Shown here piece by piece: positions 9,560 through 20,718 of a stretch of DNA of 64,000 bases. The stretch covers positions 15,252,001 to 15,316,000 of the forward strand of contig JBHGNT010000016.1 in assembly GCA_043228905.1 (NCBI GenBank). Reading direction: 5' to 3'. The position numbers were made by a program, and so were the translations under genes. This DNA is from Azolla caroliniana (Eukaryota > Polypodiophyta). Each line of letters opens with the position of its first letter. Within the stretch, counting starts at the first letter, position 1. The notes beneath the pieces are model-generated. The model was not told the DNA's origin. It searched no databases and was given only the letters and a program-made list of their open reading frames with translations.

Positions 9560-12500
9560 TTGGTGAAAAGGGCGAATTGCCTCTGGTGCATTTTGTAAGT
9601 GTGTAACTGGTTCCCATGTGGCATCCAAAAGAGGGTAACCTTTCCATAAGACCAATTATTGAAGTCCGTCAACACAAGCGAGAGTCGAGGATCCGGTCAA
9701 CCTCATACTCCTCACTTGTCTATAATTCCATGGGCGATGGCGGAGGAGGTTGGCGTCCCAGAATGCGAGAAGGATGATAGAGTTCGAGGAAAGAGACGTG
9801 GAAAACATTGTGAAGCCGAAATGTGGGGGGAAGCGCTAACCGGAAGGCGACTGGGTTAATGGGCTCGAGAATACGGAAGGGTCCTAGCTTTTTGTAGTCG
9901 AGCTTTGTGCAGGGACGGGTGGTTGCGATATGCCGACGTAGCAACCAAACCATGTCACCGACTGCGAAGGTCGGCGCGACTAAGCGATGTTGGTCAGCGT
10001 GAGCTTTATACTATTTGCCAACGACACGAAGCTCGAGGGCGAGGTCATAGTGGACATCTTGTAAGGTGTGGGCATGCTTCTCGGCTGACGGATTGATGGA
10101 TATCTCCGGAATGGAAATTCTGAAACGAGGGTGGAAACCGTAATTTGCAAAGAATGGGGAAACTTTAGTTGAGGCATGGATACTGTTATTGTAGGCAAAT
10201 TCCTCCATGGCAAGGAGGTCCACCCAATCGTCTTGTTGGTGGCTAACTAAACAATGGAGGTATTGTTCGAGGATTTGGTTGACTCTTTTGGTTTGGCCAT
10301 CAGTTTGAGGGTGGTGCGCGGTTGACAAGTTCACAGAAGTCCCAAATCTCTCTAGCAGTCGGCGCCAAAAGTGGGAGATAAATTGAGGACCTCGATCAGA
10401 ATTGACATCCTCAAGCAAACCGTGTAAGCGCACACCATTTTTTAGAAAAAGGGCAACTATCTCCTCCCCCGAAATGGTTTTCGAACATGGGACAAAGTGA
10501 GCCATCTTCGAAAACCGATCGACGACCACTAGCACTGTGTCATGGTCACCGACTCGAGGAAGGTCGGTGATAAAGTCCATGGAGAGAGATGCCCAAGGTC
10601 GACTTGGGATTGGAAGTGGGTGTAGAAGGCCATATGGACGATGGTGAGCCGCTTTGGAGCGAGCACAAACGTCACAAGTTTTGATAAATTCTTTGACCAA
10701 TTTCCAAGGTTGAGGCTACCAAACCGAGAAATCAATGCCAACGTTTTGGCGACCCCAAAGTGGGTGACAAGAGGATCATCATGGCAAGTTGGTAGAACTC
10801 GGAGGTGACATGGGCCATCTCATATGTAAAGGAGGTGATTACGATAGAGTAGCCCATCGTGAGTTGTAAAGTGACTGAGATCCGAGCTTTGCCGTTCCTA
10901 GGATGGCTTGTTGAGGCGCGTCATGATGTCAGTAGCAAAAGGGTCCAACGTGGTTGCTTGGGTAATCTCGTTGAGCAAGGAATCATCGTGCAACAGATAC
11001 GTTGCGAACATGTGGAGTTGATAGGCCGTAATAAACAATGTGATTGCTAAGAATAAGTGTCGTCGCCTGGGCGCAATGCAAAATCGGGTCGCCGAGAGAG
11101 AACATCCGCTTTCCCATGTTGAACACCGGGTTGTAACAAGATTTCAAAGTCGTAGTCGGCAAGAAAAGATGACCAACGAGCCGGCCTCTGATTCAACGTA
11201 CGAGTGGTGGTGAAGTAGATGAGATTCTAGTGGTCAGTCACCACCTGAATACGATGTTGTGCCCCAGCCAGATACGGTCGCCATTTAGTGAAGGCCGAGA
11301 TGATAGCTGCAAACTCCTTGTCGTAGACTGGATAATTGATTTCCGGGGCTATAAACTTTAGAGAGTAGAAGGTGACCGGATGTAGGGTGCCATCGTCATC
11401 AGGTTGGGACAAGACCACACCTACGTCAAAGTCGGAGGCGTCGGTTTCAACCTGGAAAGAGCGGGTGGGGTCCGAGTGGACTAACAGGGGGGCGGAGAGA
11501 AAAGCTGTTTTGAGGGCATTAAAAGCATTATGTGTTGCGGGGGTCCAAAGAAATGGAGTATCTTTCCGGGTAAGTTGGATGAGAGGTTGGACCAGGGATG
11601 AGAACCCTTCTATAAATCTTCTATAAAAATTTGCAAAACCAAGAAACGATTGTACCTCTTTTAGCCAAGTCGGGAGAGGCCAATCAGTGATTGCGGCTGT
11701 CAAGACTGAGAGAGAGAAAGAGAGAGAAAAAGAGATAGAAAGAGATAGAAAGATAATTGAAAGAGAATTATTATATTGAAGCGTAAAATGGATTACAAAG
11801 GCTAGGCTACAAAGTGGCGTTGAACCAATTTAGGTTTGGGATGGGTGGTAGATCCCTATTTATAAGTAATAGAGAACACTCTAGAATATTCTAGGTTATC
11901 CTAGAATGTAGAGTAATCTAGAAGATCTCTAGAGTATTCTAGAAGGTTCTAGTGGTATAGAACACTCTAGAATATTCTAGGTCATTCTAGAATGTAGAGT
12001 AATATAGAATATTCCTATGATATTAGATTTCATATTCTAGAGACTATACATATGAGAATAGTAATACAATAGTTAAGGATTTGACATGTGTACAACAAGG
12101 TCGTGGGTTCAAATCCTTTCGAGTCATAATGTGAGTGTCATGATCCTTTCGATGCATGATGTGAGTGTTATCATGACAGCGGCGACCTTGTGTTTATCCA
12201 TTGTGATCCCGGTAGGTGAGATCATGTAACCCAGGAATTCCACAGAGGTCCGATAGAATTCACATTTCTCACTTTTGGCGAAGAGCCCATATTCTCGGAG
12301 TTTGGTGAGAACCAGCCAGACCTGGTGTGTGTGCTCCTCCCAGTTGGAAGAAAAAACTAGGATGTCGTCAAGGTAGATGACCACAAAATGATTGAGATAC
12401 TCTCGAAAAATATCGTTCATCATGTGCTGGAAGACGGCCGGAGCATTGGTAAGGCCGAAAGGCATCACTTTGTACTCGAAATGTCCATAGCGTGTCCGGA

Positions 12501-13510
12501 AAGTTGTTTTCCACTTGTCCGCAGGCTTGATGTGCACCAAATTGTAGGCACCCCGAAGGTCGATTTTGGAGAAGATATGCCCTGTTCGGAGTCAATCGAG
12601 GAGCGTTGGAATTAAGAACAGGCGGTAATGATTACGTACTATAACTTTGTTGAGACCCCGATAATTGACACATAAGCGCAAGGAGCCGTCCTTCTTTTTG
12701 ACAAATAAGATTGGTGCCCCACCGGTGATTTGGAGGGTTGATTGAAGCCCTTCGCGAGATTCTCAGCCAAATATGTGCGGAGAGCCTCAAGACCGGGTTC
12801 GGATAACCCATAGATAGGACCGAATGGGGGATGCTCGCCAGCTTGGAGTTCTATTGGGCAATCGTAGGGGCGATGAGCCAGTAATCGAACGACATTCCAC
12901 TTTTCGAAGATTGGTGACAGGAACGGTGACATTCCCCGACACAACGGCCAGTGTAGCGACCAAACCGAACTCGACTGCAACAGAATCAAGAGATGTCATG
13001 ATCGAGCACGAATTGGCGTTGTTGAAAAAGTGATGGAGCGACTACACCAATCCACCGTCGGATTGTCACCTCCAACCAAGATAGCCCCAACACAATCGGA
13101 TGTTGGGGGGTCGCGATGAGGTAGAACGTCAATTCCTCCTGGTGTGGCCCTATTTGAAGTACCAACGGGATAGTGGCTTCGGTAACCGCCCCCGATGAGA
13201 GAACACGACCGTCGCTCGCTTCAACGGATATGGGTTGTGATGTGCGGACGGTGGGGATATTATGTGCACATACAAATGATTAATCGATAAAGCAAGTAGA
13301 TGCTCTGAAGTTGAGCAAGGCATGAGAATGTATTGAAGTCGAACCAAAACAAAGACTTACTTGCAAAGAAAACCCTCCTAATGGCGGTTTGGACTTGTAG
13401 GAGCATGGAGAAGGTGAGTAATGGGAAGCATCCAACGGCATGGGTCCTACTGCAGCCGGACTTGGTCGTTTTCCTGTTGTCAAGGAACCTCCGCAAGACG
13501 TGCACGATGG
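9560..13510 (-). pseudogene. Element C pol: protease/RT, RNase H, integrase, chromodomain
   Basis: Minus-strand pol remnants. RT occupies about 12990-12184 and contains MPFGLTNAPAVFQHM and the catalytic YLDDILVFS. RNase H/connection (11697-11227) has FLGFANFYRRF and VETDASDFDVGVVLSQ. Integrase (10700-9980) has DFITDLPRVGDHDTVL, SDRGPQF and HPQTDGQTKRVNQ. The GPY/F-type segment and a chromodomain remnant (YEVDRILDSR ... TWEP) follow near 9700-9570. The solo LTR splits RT from RNase H. Stops and frameshifts occur throughout, for example around 12600-12650 and 9690. Confidence 0.87.
11698..12178 (-). repeat. Solo LTR of the element 1 family
   Basis: 481 bp from TGTCAAGACTG to ATCATGACA, flanked by GCGGC on both sides (11693-11697, 12179-12183). 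It aligns with the LTRs at 1137-1591 and 27494-27947 with no internal region, so it is the product of LTR-LTR recombination. It sits between RT and RNase H of element C. It retains the TATA-like box, the palindromic start motif and many TTCTAGAA blocks. Confidence 0.92.
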
Positions 13511-14471
13511 AATTGGTGTCGAGGGCCTAGCACAGGGCAGTGGTGGATGACATGGCCGGGGTTGCCACAATAGAGACAGAGTCCATTGTCCTGACGATGT
13601 TGGCGTTGGGCTTCAGTTAGTGGTTGGAACCGAGCATCGGCATATGGGAATCAACCTCCATTGTGGTATGGTTTTGACTGGCTGACGGTAAGGTTGGCGT
13701 GGGCGACAAGTAGGGCCTGGTGATTGTTGAGTTCCGAGAAGAAGCCTGAGACCCACGAGTCCCCCGTTCTTCTTGACAAAGTTCGAAAAGACGATTGTCA
13801 CACTGGACAACTTGGGAGATTACCTGAGACAACGATGTGGGCTCCGGGAAGTTTAAGAGAAAAGTCTTGACGTCATTTCGGAGACCACGATAGAAATGGT
13901 CGCATAGGGCTTGGTCATCCCAACTAACATCGCAGGCAATCTGGCAGAACTTTGAGGCGTAGATTGAGGCAGGACATGAACCTTGTTGGACAGAATAAAG
14001 CTTTGTGAGTGCCGTTCGTCGCCAACATGTCTCGCCAAATGTCACTTCAAGCTCCTCCATGAAAGCGGTGAAGTCCTCCAAGAGAGGGGATGAGGTCTCG
14101 ATCAAGGGTGCAAACCACGCTTGCGCCGGCCCAGAGAGAAGCGTGCCGACAAGCCCAAACCAAGAAAAGTCGCTAGCATACCGTTGGGGTTGTAATCGGA
14201 TGATAAGCCGAATTTGGTTGATGAAGCTGCGAAGATGCGCCCTTGTGCCATTGAATTTGTCGGGTAGGCTGATGCTTGGTTTGAGGACATATGGATGAGA
14301 AGAGGACATGGTCGGGCTAGGTGTCGATGGTGCTTGTGACTCGTCGGCTAGTAGATTTCTTGAAGTGCCGAATTGCAACTCTCGTAATGATTCCCGAAGG
14401 ATTTCATTCTCGAGTTGAAGTTGTTGCAAGGCTGCAATGATTTGGTTTAGGTTGTCGACATAGCCGGACAT
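13508..14471 (-). pseudogene. Element C gag with CCHC zinc knuckle
   Basis: The minus-strand frame of 284 codons starts MSGYVDNLNQIIAALQQLQ, with a heptad-like leucine/glutamine start (coiled coil). The retrotransposon capsid region follows (SLPDKFNGTRAHLRSFINQ ... FGLVGTLLSGPAQAWFAPL), ending at 13617. A one-base frameshift near the end separates it from the nucleocapsid knuckle CLYCGNPGHVIHHC (about 13575-13530), which lies in another frame. The knuckle binds element RNA during particle assembly in this family. The start is chosen because it lies just inside the 5' LTR and matches the position in B and G. Confidence 0.87.
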
Positions 14472-14486
14472 GGTAGCAAGAAAAGG

Positions 14487-14497
14487 AAGGTGAACAA
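14487..14497 (-). promoter_or_regulatory. Self-primer binding site of element C
   Basis: On the minus strand, two bases (GT) inside the 5' LTR, stands TTGTTCACCTT. It is the exact complement of AAGGTGAACAA, which lies 32 bases below the TATA box in the 3' LTR (9250-9240). No TGG-type tRNA primer site is present. The same two-base offset is seen in elements B and G. The 5' LTR copy of the start motif now reads AAGCCGAACAA, so it has decayed. Confidence 0.75.
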
Positions 14498-14499
14498 AC

Positions 14500-14861
14500 T
14501 ATCACGGACAAGTATAATAGAGTAGAGCGAAGATAAGACTGGAGAACAAGAGAGAGGAAAAGAACAAGAACTCAACTTATAGAATCTGTAACTTGTGTTG
14601 TTCGGCTTGATTAGAATCAAGGTGCACATGAGTATTTATACAAGAGGGTAGGTCTATGTAAGACAACTAGAAATAGAGTGCATGAGGATGCATGCAAGCT
14701 AGAGAATGAGAATACATGTAAGCTAGGAACTTCCAATGTTCAATCTACATTATAGGAAGTTGAATTAAATACAAGGATGCATATGTAGTTGAAGTGGTAG
14801 GGTTTGCCCAATAGAGACCATGAGGTCTTGAACCCTTTATGTGTGGCATATGTCTATGACA
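14500..14861 (-). repeat. 5' LTR of element C
   Basis: 362 bp, starting TATCACGGAC (the expected TG is now TA) and ending TCTATGACA. CTCTG follows. It aligns with 9142-9503. Confidence 0.9.
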
Positions 14862-14866
14862 CTCTG

Positions 14867-17104
14867 TGGGTACGCGAACCTTGGTGCGTTTGTGTCGAAA
14901 ACTGATGCACTTATGTTGCCAGCTCTGTTTGATATTCGTTGAACGAAGCCAAGGTGTGCCAAGCAGCATAGGATACGCTGTTGGGGCATCGAGGGCGAGG
15001 ACTACCGTCGAGACGTCGAAGCGATGTCCGCCAATGATAATGTGTAATTTTCGTACTAAGCCTAAAGGCCTTACTGAGCGGGTGTCCGCCATGCCAAGCC
15101 AAAACAAGCAAGCTTCCCATTCTAAAATTTCCAATTGTTCACATGTCTTCACGCTAATTACGTTGATGCCAGAGCCGCCGTCGATTGCACATCTTGTGAT
15201 TTCCTACCCGTGTAATATCAACTTAATAACCGGATTGTGGTGATCCACCACCGTTGGTCCGGCACTGGTGTCCGTAAAGTTGGCTGAGATGCTTACCCCA
15301 GGTTTGTCCGTTATGCGATCCTCTACGGCCTGGCGGAACCGTGGGACTAGTTGAAGTAGCTTCTCCATGGTCAGTGTTATGTTGCAACCTACCAATGCTT
15401 GCTATATGGGATCCAGAGATATTACATCTTCCTCCAATGGCCCCACATTGTTCGCAGACTCCTACCGCATGCGTTCCGTATTTTCCACGTTCGCTTTTTC
15501 AACTCATGCTTGGGCCGTCTGATGTGTCTCATCTTGCGCGGCTCAATCAACATTTTTTGTTTGTTGTCTTGTTGTAACTTGCTGAACTTCCGCCATAATC
15601 ATATTGACGGCAGGCCCCTTGCCCTTGTAGAGGGGACATTGAGTGGCGTAATGTCCGGGTTGTTGGCAAACGAAACAATAGACGCTGGATTCGCCTTTCT
15701 CGGCAGCTAGTGGCCTGTTCCTATCCCCAAGTGTGACTAGCTCCTCCCAGTCTTGGTTCATTCTTCTGAACGTTCGCGATGGTGAGTGTTTGTCCCGACG
15801 CGCATCCTGGTGCCTGTCATCGTCCGAACTATCATCGTAACGCCGTTGGTCCTGATACTGACAATGTTTCCCGCAAGGCCCATTGAAGCCGCCACATTTG
15901 TTCGTCGAACGGTATTTCTCGTAGCGCCAGCCTCCTTTATTATATCTATGGTTGCTCCGGTGGTCTTCTTCCTCCGGCTCTTCTTCCTCGGAATTGTTGT
16001 TATTCCGGAGATTCCGGTAGTGCCGATCATCGCGTGGGTTCTGATCCGTATACCGGGGTCGTTCTTCTTGGCGCCTGTGCTCATTACGGCGAGGTGGGCG
16101 CTGTGTTTCCATGCTTCGTATTGTGGGCGTGGGTCTGTTTGGCATATTGTGCTCAAACTTCTCGACCGTGTGTGCTTTCGAGTGACAGATTGGGCAGTGG
16201 ATTCACATGTTGCATTCCACAGCAGAATGCCCAGAATTGAGGCAAATCGTGCACTGGATTGCCTTGTGAAATTGTCATTCCTCGTTCTGAGGTAATGCTT
16301 GCTATAATGAGCACATGGAAAACCTTTCCTCTTCTTCATCCAGCTTGAGCTATAGCGCTCGTTCTATGACCATATCGATTGTTTCTCCTTTCACGCTATT
16401 GTTGTTGAGTGTCGTCCGTATCGGTCATCGTAAAGCTGCCAAAAATGTCTCTCGAGCCTCGTCCTCTGTCGGGCCCCATTCTAATTTCTGTCGTAGATTT
16501 TGGAAGCATAAACTGAAGTCCGCTATAGTCTCGGTCGGCAATTGTTTGATTGTATAGAACTGTCCGAGGATTTCGCGTTGCGGCACCCTCCGATGAAAGA
16601 AACGCAGAAAGGCCGACTGTAGCTGGTCGAAGGTCGTGATTGCTAGTAGATCCATCTGCGAATGCCAAAACGCCGCTCTCCCATCCAAAGTTAATCCGAA
16701 CTCTATCATTTTGGACTCGTGCGCTACCTCTTCGGGAAGTCTCTGCGCCATGTGATTTGCATTCCAGACATTCAGGAACAGGCGAATGTGGGTTGCGGCG
16801 TTTGTTTCGCGGTTGAAGCAGGGATAAGAGAAGGCCATGCTGGACGCTACGGCAAGCAAGGAAAGACCACAGTGCTTATGTGGTGACCAAACTTCCTGCT
16901 TGTCGCCGGGGTATTTGGTGAGCGGGAAATCGACTTTGTGGTTCCAACAGATATCACTGGGGTCACTGAGGCGAGGTTTTTGCCTTGCCCGTTCCTATGC
17001 CTAGCATGTGATGGACCTTGTGATTGGTCGGTCTTGCCGTGTTGGTTCTCTGGGACGTTTATGGCTAAACATCCATTCATCGTTGTTCGTCTGTGAGAAG
17101 ACAC
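14867..17104 (-). pseudogene. Element A gag and protease (5' part)
   Basis: Minus-strand remnants of the 5' half of the element A polyprotein. The capsid-like part (about 16859-16425) reads ETNAATHIRLFLNVWNANHM ... and aligns with the D polyprotein around its residues 210-340. An Arg/Asn-rich linker follows, then a zinc knuckle CFVCQQPGHYATQCP (about 15680-15640). The protease block AIDGGSGINVISVKTCEQL (about 15190-15130) has the DGGS active-site form. The ORF is broken by frameshifts, and element C separates it from RT. It lacks the Pro/Glu-rich N-terminus seen in D. Confidence 0.82.
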
Positions 17105-17126
17105 AGATCACCAAGCGTGCCAAACG
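17100..17126 (-). promoter_or_regulatory. Candidate primer binding site of element A
   Basis: Directly inside the 5' LTR, the minus strand reads CGTTTGGCACGCTTGGTGAT. The TGGCACGC stretch has the TGG start expected for priming by a tRNA 3' end, but I cannot identify the tRNA. No complement to the LTR start was noticed, unlike elements B, C and G. Confidence 0.4.
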
Positions 17127-17593
17127 TGTTACCGATTAGGAACACTGTCTAGGGTCAGTCCTTCGACCTAGACCTCAAGGTGACTGCGTTGCAAAGAACA
17201 GTACCGTCGTACTATAATACGTAATGGGATACTTCCCCATATCCTAGTAGCGTATAAGGGAGACGGCTACAACCGAACTCCTTAGACAGTGCACTAGTAA
17301 CCGCACTTACGCCTATGCCCTTACGATTACAATACGCCACAGAGAATCAAAGAACATAGTAGATCAATCACAGATATGCACAGAAATCAGATAAGATAGT
17401 ACTCTATTAGAATAACGCTCTATGCACCAAAATTACCACGCTACCTCTTACAAAGGATTTCTGCCCTTTATATACACAGGTCTTTTAGTCGTTCATGCTT
17501 CCCGCGTGAACCGTTCCATACGTTTCTTACGCTTTTACTATACTATAATACATCTTCGCTTCTGTTCGTCAATTACTATTCCGGAGGACAACA
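17127..17593 (-). repeat. 5' LTR of element A
   Basis: 467 bp, TGTTACCGATTAGG to GGACAACA, followed by CCAAT (17594-17598). It is the partner of 2430-2895. Confidence 0.9.
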
Positions 17594-18974
17594 CCAATGT
17601 CTGGTTGGTATGATCCATTTGGCCATTAGTCTCAGATGACATCCTGAAGAAAGCTTAGCCGGAATTTGGAGAAGTTTGAGTGTGTGCTTCCAAAACATTG
17701 AGATAAATTGTGGACCCCGATCACTAATAATGTCATGTGGAAGACCATGGTGCTTAAATACCTCCCGTATAACTAGTTGGGTTGCCTCTAGACTAGTAAT
17801 AGACTTCGTGCATGGCAAGAAATGTGCCATTTTGGTAAGTCGATGAACCACTGTGAGAATTGCATCATAACCTTTTGAAACTGGGAGATCGGTAATGAAA
17901 TCCAAGGTTATAGACTTCCAATGATTTTCAGGAATGGGAAGTGGTTATAGTAAGCCATAGGATCAGTGTCGAGGACTCTTCGATCGACAACATGTATCAA
18001 AACTGCGAACATACTCCTCAACAAAATGACAAAGGCGAGGCCACCAATATTGTTGAGAAATTAATTCTAGAGTTTTGCATACTCCAAAATGTCCAGCCAT
18101 TGGTGAGTCATGGCAGTGTTAGTCATGGGGGACCCTCATGAACATACAATAGGTTTTGTTGAAATAGAAAACCACCATGCGAATAGAACTGACGATAATT
18201 ATTACGAGGGATTTTCGACTGCGAGCAAGAAGCACGATCTGGAACAATATGATCCAAAAAATCCTTGGCGAATTCATCAGTGGTCATATGATCTTGAAAG
18301 GAATCAAGAAGACTGGAATCTTCAAGTGTTGTTATGGCATTAACTACCATTAATCATAGGGGATTAGGACCCAAAAGGATTTGTTTTTGTTGCTCAAACG
18401 TAGGTTCCCCTAGACGAAGTTCCATATAAGGGCGTCGAGAAAATGCATCTACTTTGCCTTGCTGCATCCCACGGCGATATATGATTACAAAGTCGAAGTG
18501 GGTCAAAAACTGCACCCACCTAGCTTGTCGCCGACTCAAGACTCAAGCATTTTTAAAATATGTCAGGTTCTTATGATCATTGTAGACAATGATCTACTAA
18601 GAAGAGCCGTCTAGAAAATGTCTTCATTGTTGAAAAGAATCTCGTAGTTGATCTTTGTAGCTTCAACCTTTCAGGAATGAAAGGCGACGGGGTGTAGCTC
18701 TCCGTCATCTCCAATCTGCGATAAGACACTTCCTAGTGCAAAATCGAATGCATCAGCTTCAAGGATGAAGCGTTTTGTTGGGTCTACATGTGCTAAAATA
18801 GGTGCCATTGTAAATGCCCATTTTAAACTTTCAAATGCCTCAGCTGCATCTGAACTCCATATGAATAGTTGATTTTTGTGTGTGAGTTGAGTGAACGGAA
18901 GCACGACGTTAGAATAAATTTTAATAAATTTTCGATAAAAGTTTGCAAACTCGAGAAAACATTGCACATCGCGC
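17594..18974 (-). pseudogene. Element 1 pol: RNase H to integrase core
   Basis: The segment of element 1 between insertions A and X. From right to left: RNase H (18967-18671) with FLEFANFYRKF and LEADAFDFALGSVLSQ, then a linker with [15 protein letters not shown] (18540-18360), then the integrase core (17905-17594) with DFITDLPVSKGYDAI and IISDRGPQFIS. The integrase zinc-binding region is decayed. Stops interrupt the frame. The gene continues at 2429 on the left (across A) and at 19917 on the right (across X). Confidence 0.87.
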
Positions 18975-19916
18975 TATTGTGAAGATTTTCGGCAACAGTG
19001 TGAAAATCACATGGAACGGAGAAAATCTAGAAGATGCAAAATGGGGCAAAGGTTACACTCCTACGTTAACATGTTGTAAACATAAATGAAATGAGAACCC
19101 CTAATGCCTAGTAACATTTTCATGCATACCAAGGGGTGCAAGTAAAGTTTGAACCTTGCACCTCCAAGTTAAGACACAATTGACTTACCATTAGACTAAG
19201 TTGTTTTCTTTAAAGTTTATTTCTTATTGTACTTTTCACATGTAACAGCTCGTACATGAGAGCTTTAGTGAGTGACATGGTTATCATGCATCACATGCGA
19301 TGCATGAGCACCAAATGGCGATCATGCATTGTATGCGTATTTTACACCCTCACATGTATCATATGCATGGGGCCTCTATAAAAGAAAGGAAGAAAAAGAA
19401 ATGAGGGGGGAACAATCAATCTATGAATCTGTCAAGTTATGTATCAAATAAAAAATTACTAATAATAATAAACCTAGTTATCTTATTGGTGATGTGTCTT
19501 GTTTCTCTAAATTGAAGTCAAGGGTTCAAACCTAGAATTGGAATTTCAGTCTATCTATCTATCTATCTTAAACACTTCCTCAATTTTCGTTTCTCTCTGT
19601 CTCTCAACCACATTAGTGCGTCACTTCAGTTGCCCACAAGTCAATCCACTGCACCATTGAGTTGGGTACGGGTGCGTCTTCGACAACAAAGGACAAGTCA
19701 ACGATAAACCTAAACGACCAATTCCTTACAGGCACAACTCACCCAATTTGTTCTTCCCGGTCAAAGACCTTGGTAGTCCCATTCGAACAACCCATAGGCG
19801 CGGAAATCCTATCATCAATCCTCCATAACCACTAGCAGATAGAGGCCCGGTGCTTGTCCGCAGTTGTGACGTGCACCTTACGACGTTTAGCACATGTGTC
19901 ACACGCCATGCGACAA
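18975..19916. mobile_element. Insertion X: unclassified 942-bp insert in RT of element 1
   Basis: The RT frame of element 1 is continuous once this segment is removed, with the triplet CGC present on both sides (18972-18974, 19917-19919). The insert starts TATTGTGAAG and ends GCGACAA. I find no convincing terminal inverted repeat and no coding frame with motifs. Inside are a TATA-like CTCTATAAAAG near 19372, an ATCT tetranucleotide run near 19550-19570, and two tRNA-like stretches with B-box-like GGTTCAAA cores (one antisense near 19150, one sense near 19525). It could be a solo LTR with altered ends, a SINE-like composite or a non-autonomous DNA element. Confidence 0.6.
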
Positions 19917-20568
19917 CGCACTGAAACAAGTATCTGCCACTCTAAAACTGCTTGAACCTTCATGGGGTCCATAGAAATCCCATTTGATGATACAACATAC
20001 CCCAAAAATTCCACTTGATTTTGGCCGAAAGTACACATTTCTAATTTTGTGTAGAGACCATATTCTCGTAGTCGACGTAGTACCTGACGAACATGTTCAT
20101 CATGCTCCTCTTGGGTCTTCGAGTAGATCAAAATTTCATCTAGGTAAACTATTATAGTTAAGATATCAAGAAAATCTCGAAAAATATCATTCGCCATATG
20201 CTGGAAAACTGCAGGTGCATTCGTGAGACCGAATGGCATCACAATATACTCAAAATTGTCCAGAGCGAGTGCGAAAAGCAATCTTCCATTCATCCCCCAG
20301 ACGAATCCGAACTAGATTATATGCACCACGAAGGTCCAATTTTGTGAAATATTTTGCTCCACTAAGACGTTCCAAAAGATTCGGAATTAACGGTAGAGCA
20401 TATCTATTCTGGATGGTCACTTTGTTTAACCCTCGATAATCCACGACCAACCGAAGAGACCCATTCTTTTTCTTAACGAAGAAGATAGGTGCACCAACAA
20501 GGGATCTAGAATGCCGAATGAATCCATTTCCGAGATTCTCGTCGATATATTCTTGCAAAATCTCTATC
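19917..20568 (-). pseudogene. Element 1 reverse transcriptase
   Basis: Minus-strand RT core: [20 protein letters not shown], then MPFGLTNAPAVFQHMANDIF, then the active site, read as YLDEILIYS instead of YLDD, so one catalytic aspartate is lost. FLGYVVSSNGISMDP follows. A frameshift lies near 20260-20290. It is bounded on the left by X and on the right by the CTATC target site of B. The N-terminal RT part is at 26246-26600. Confidence 0.88.
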
Positions 20569-20667
20569 TGTCATGAACAGTACTGAGACAGAGAAGGAAT
20601 TAGTACTAAACGAAGGATTAGTACTATGAGAGGTGTGGAACTTCTTCGAGAGAAGGAAGAAATGAGC

Positions 20668-20718
<51 letters not shown>

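Larger units (their letters stand above)
9142..14861 (-). mobile_element. Element C: Ty3 chromovirus inside element A
   Basis: Minus-strand element of about 5.7 kb (5.2 kb without the solo LTR). Its LTRs at 9142-9503 and 14500-14861 are flanked by CTCTG at 9137-9141 and 14862-14866. Gene order on the minus strand is gag with CCHC knuckle, protease/RT, RNase H, integrase, decayed chromodomain. It has a self-complementary primer site (see the separate entry). It is split by a solo LTR at 11698-12178. The coding regions hold frameshifts and stops. Confidence 0.9.
2430..17593 (-). mobile_element. Element A: long non-chromodomain Ty3 element with second ORF
   Basis: Minus-strand element inside the integrase gene of element 1. 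LTRs 2430-2895 and 17127-17593 begin TGTTACCG, end CAACA, and are flanked by CCAAT on both sides. Protein remnants match intact element D (32918-42453): gag with zinc knuckle, a protease with an IDGGS motif, RT, RNase H, integrase without chromodomain, and a downstream coiled-coil ORF. It is interrupted by element C at 9142-14861. Its LTRs differ at many sites, mostly transitions, so it is much older than D. The arrangement fits the non-chromovirus (OTA-type) branch of plant Ty3 elements; I cannot name the family. Confidence 0.88.

Noticed and set aside
18975-19916. Insertion X as a CACTA or hAT transposon
   Set aside because: Ends TATTGTG and GCGACAA are not inverted repeats, and the 3-bp duplication alone is too weak.
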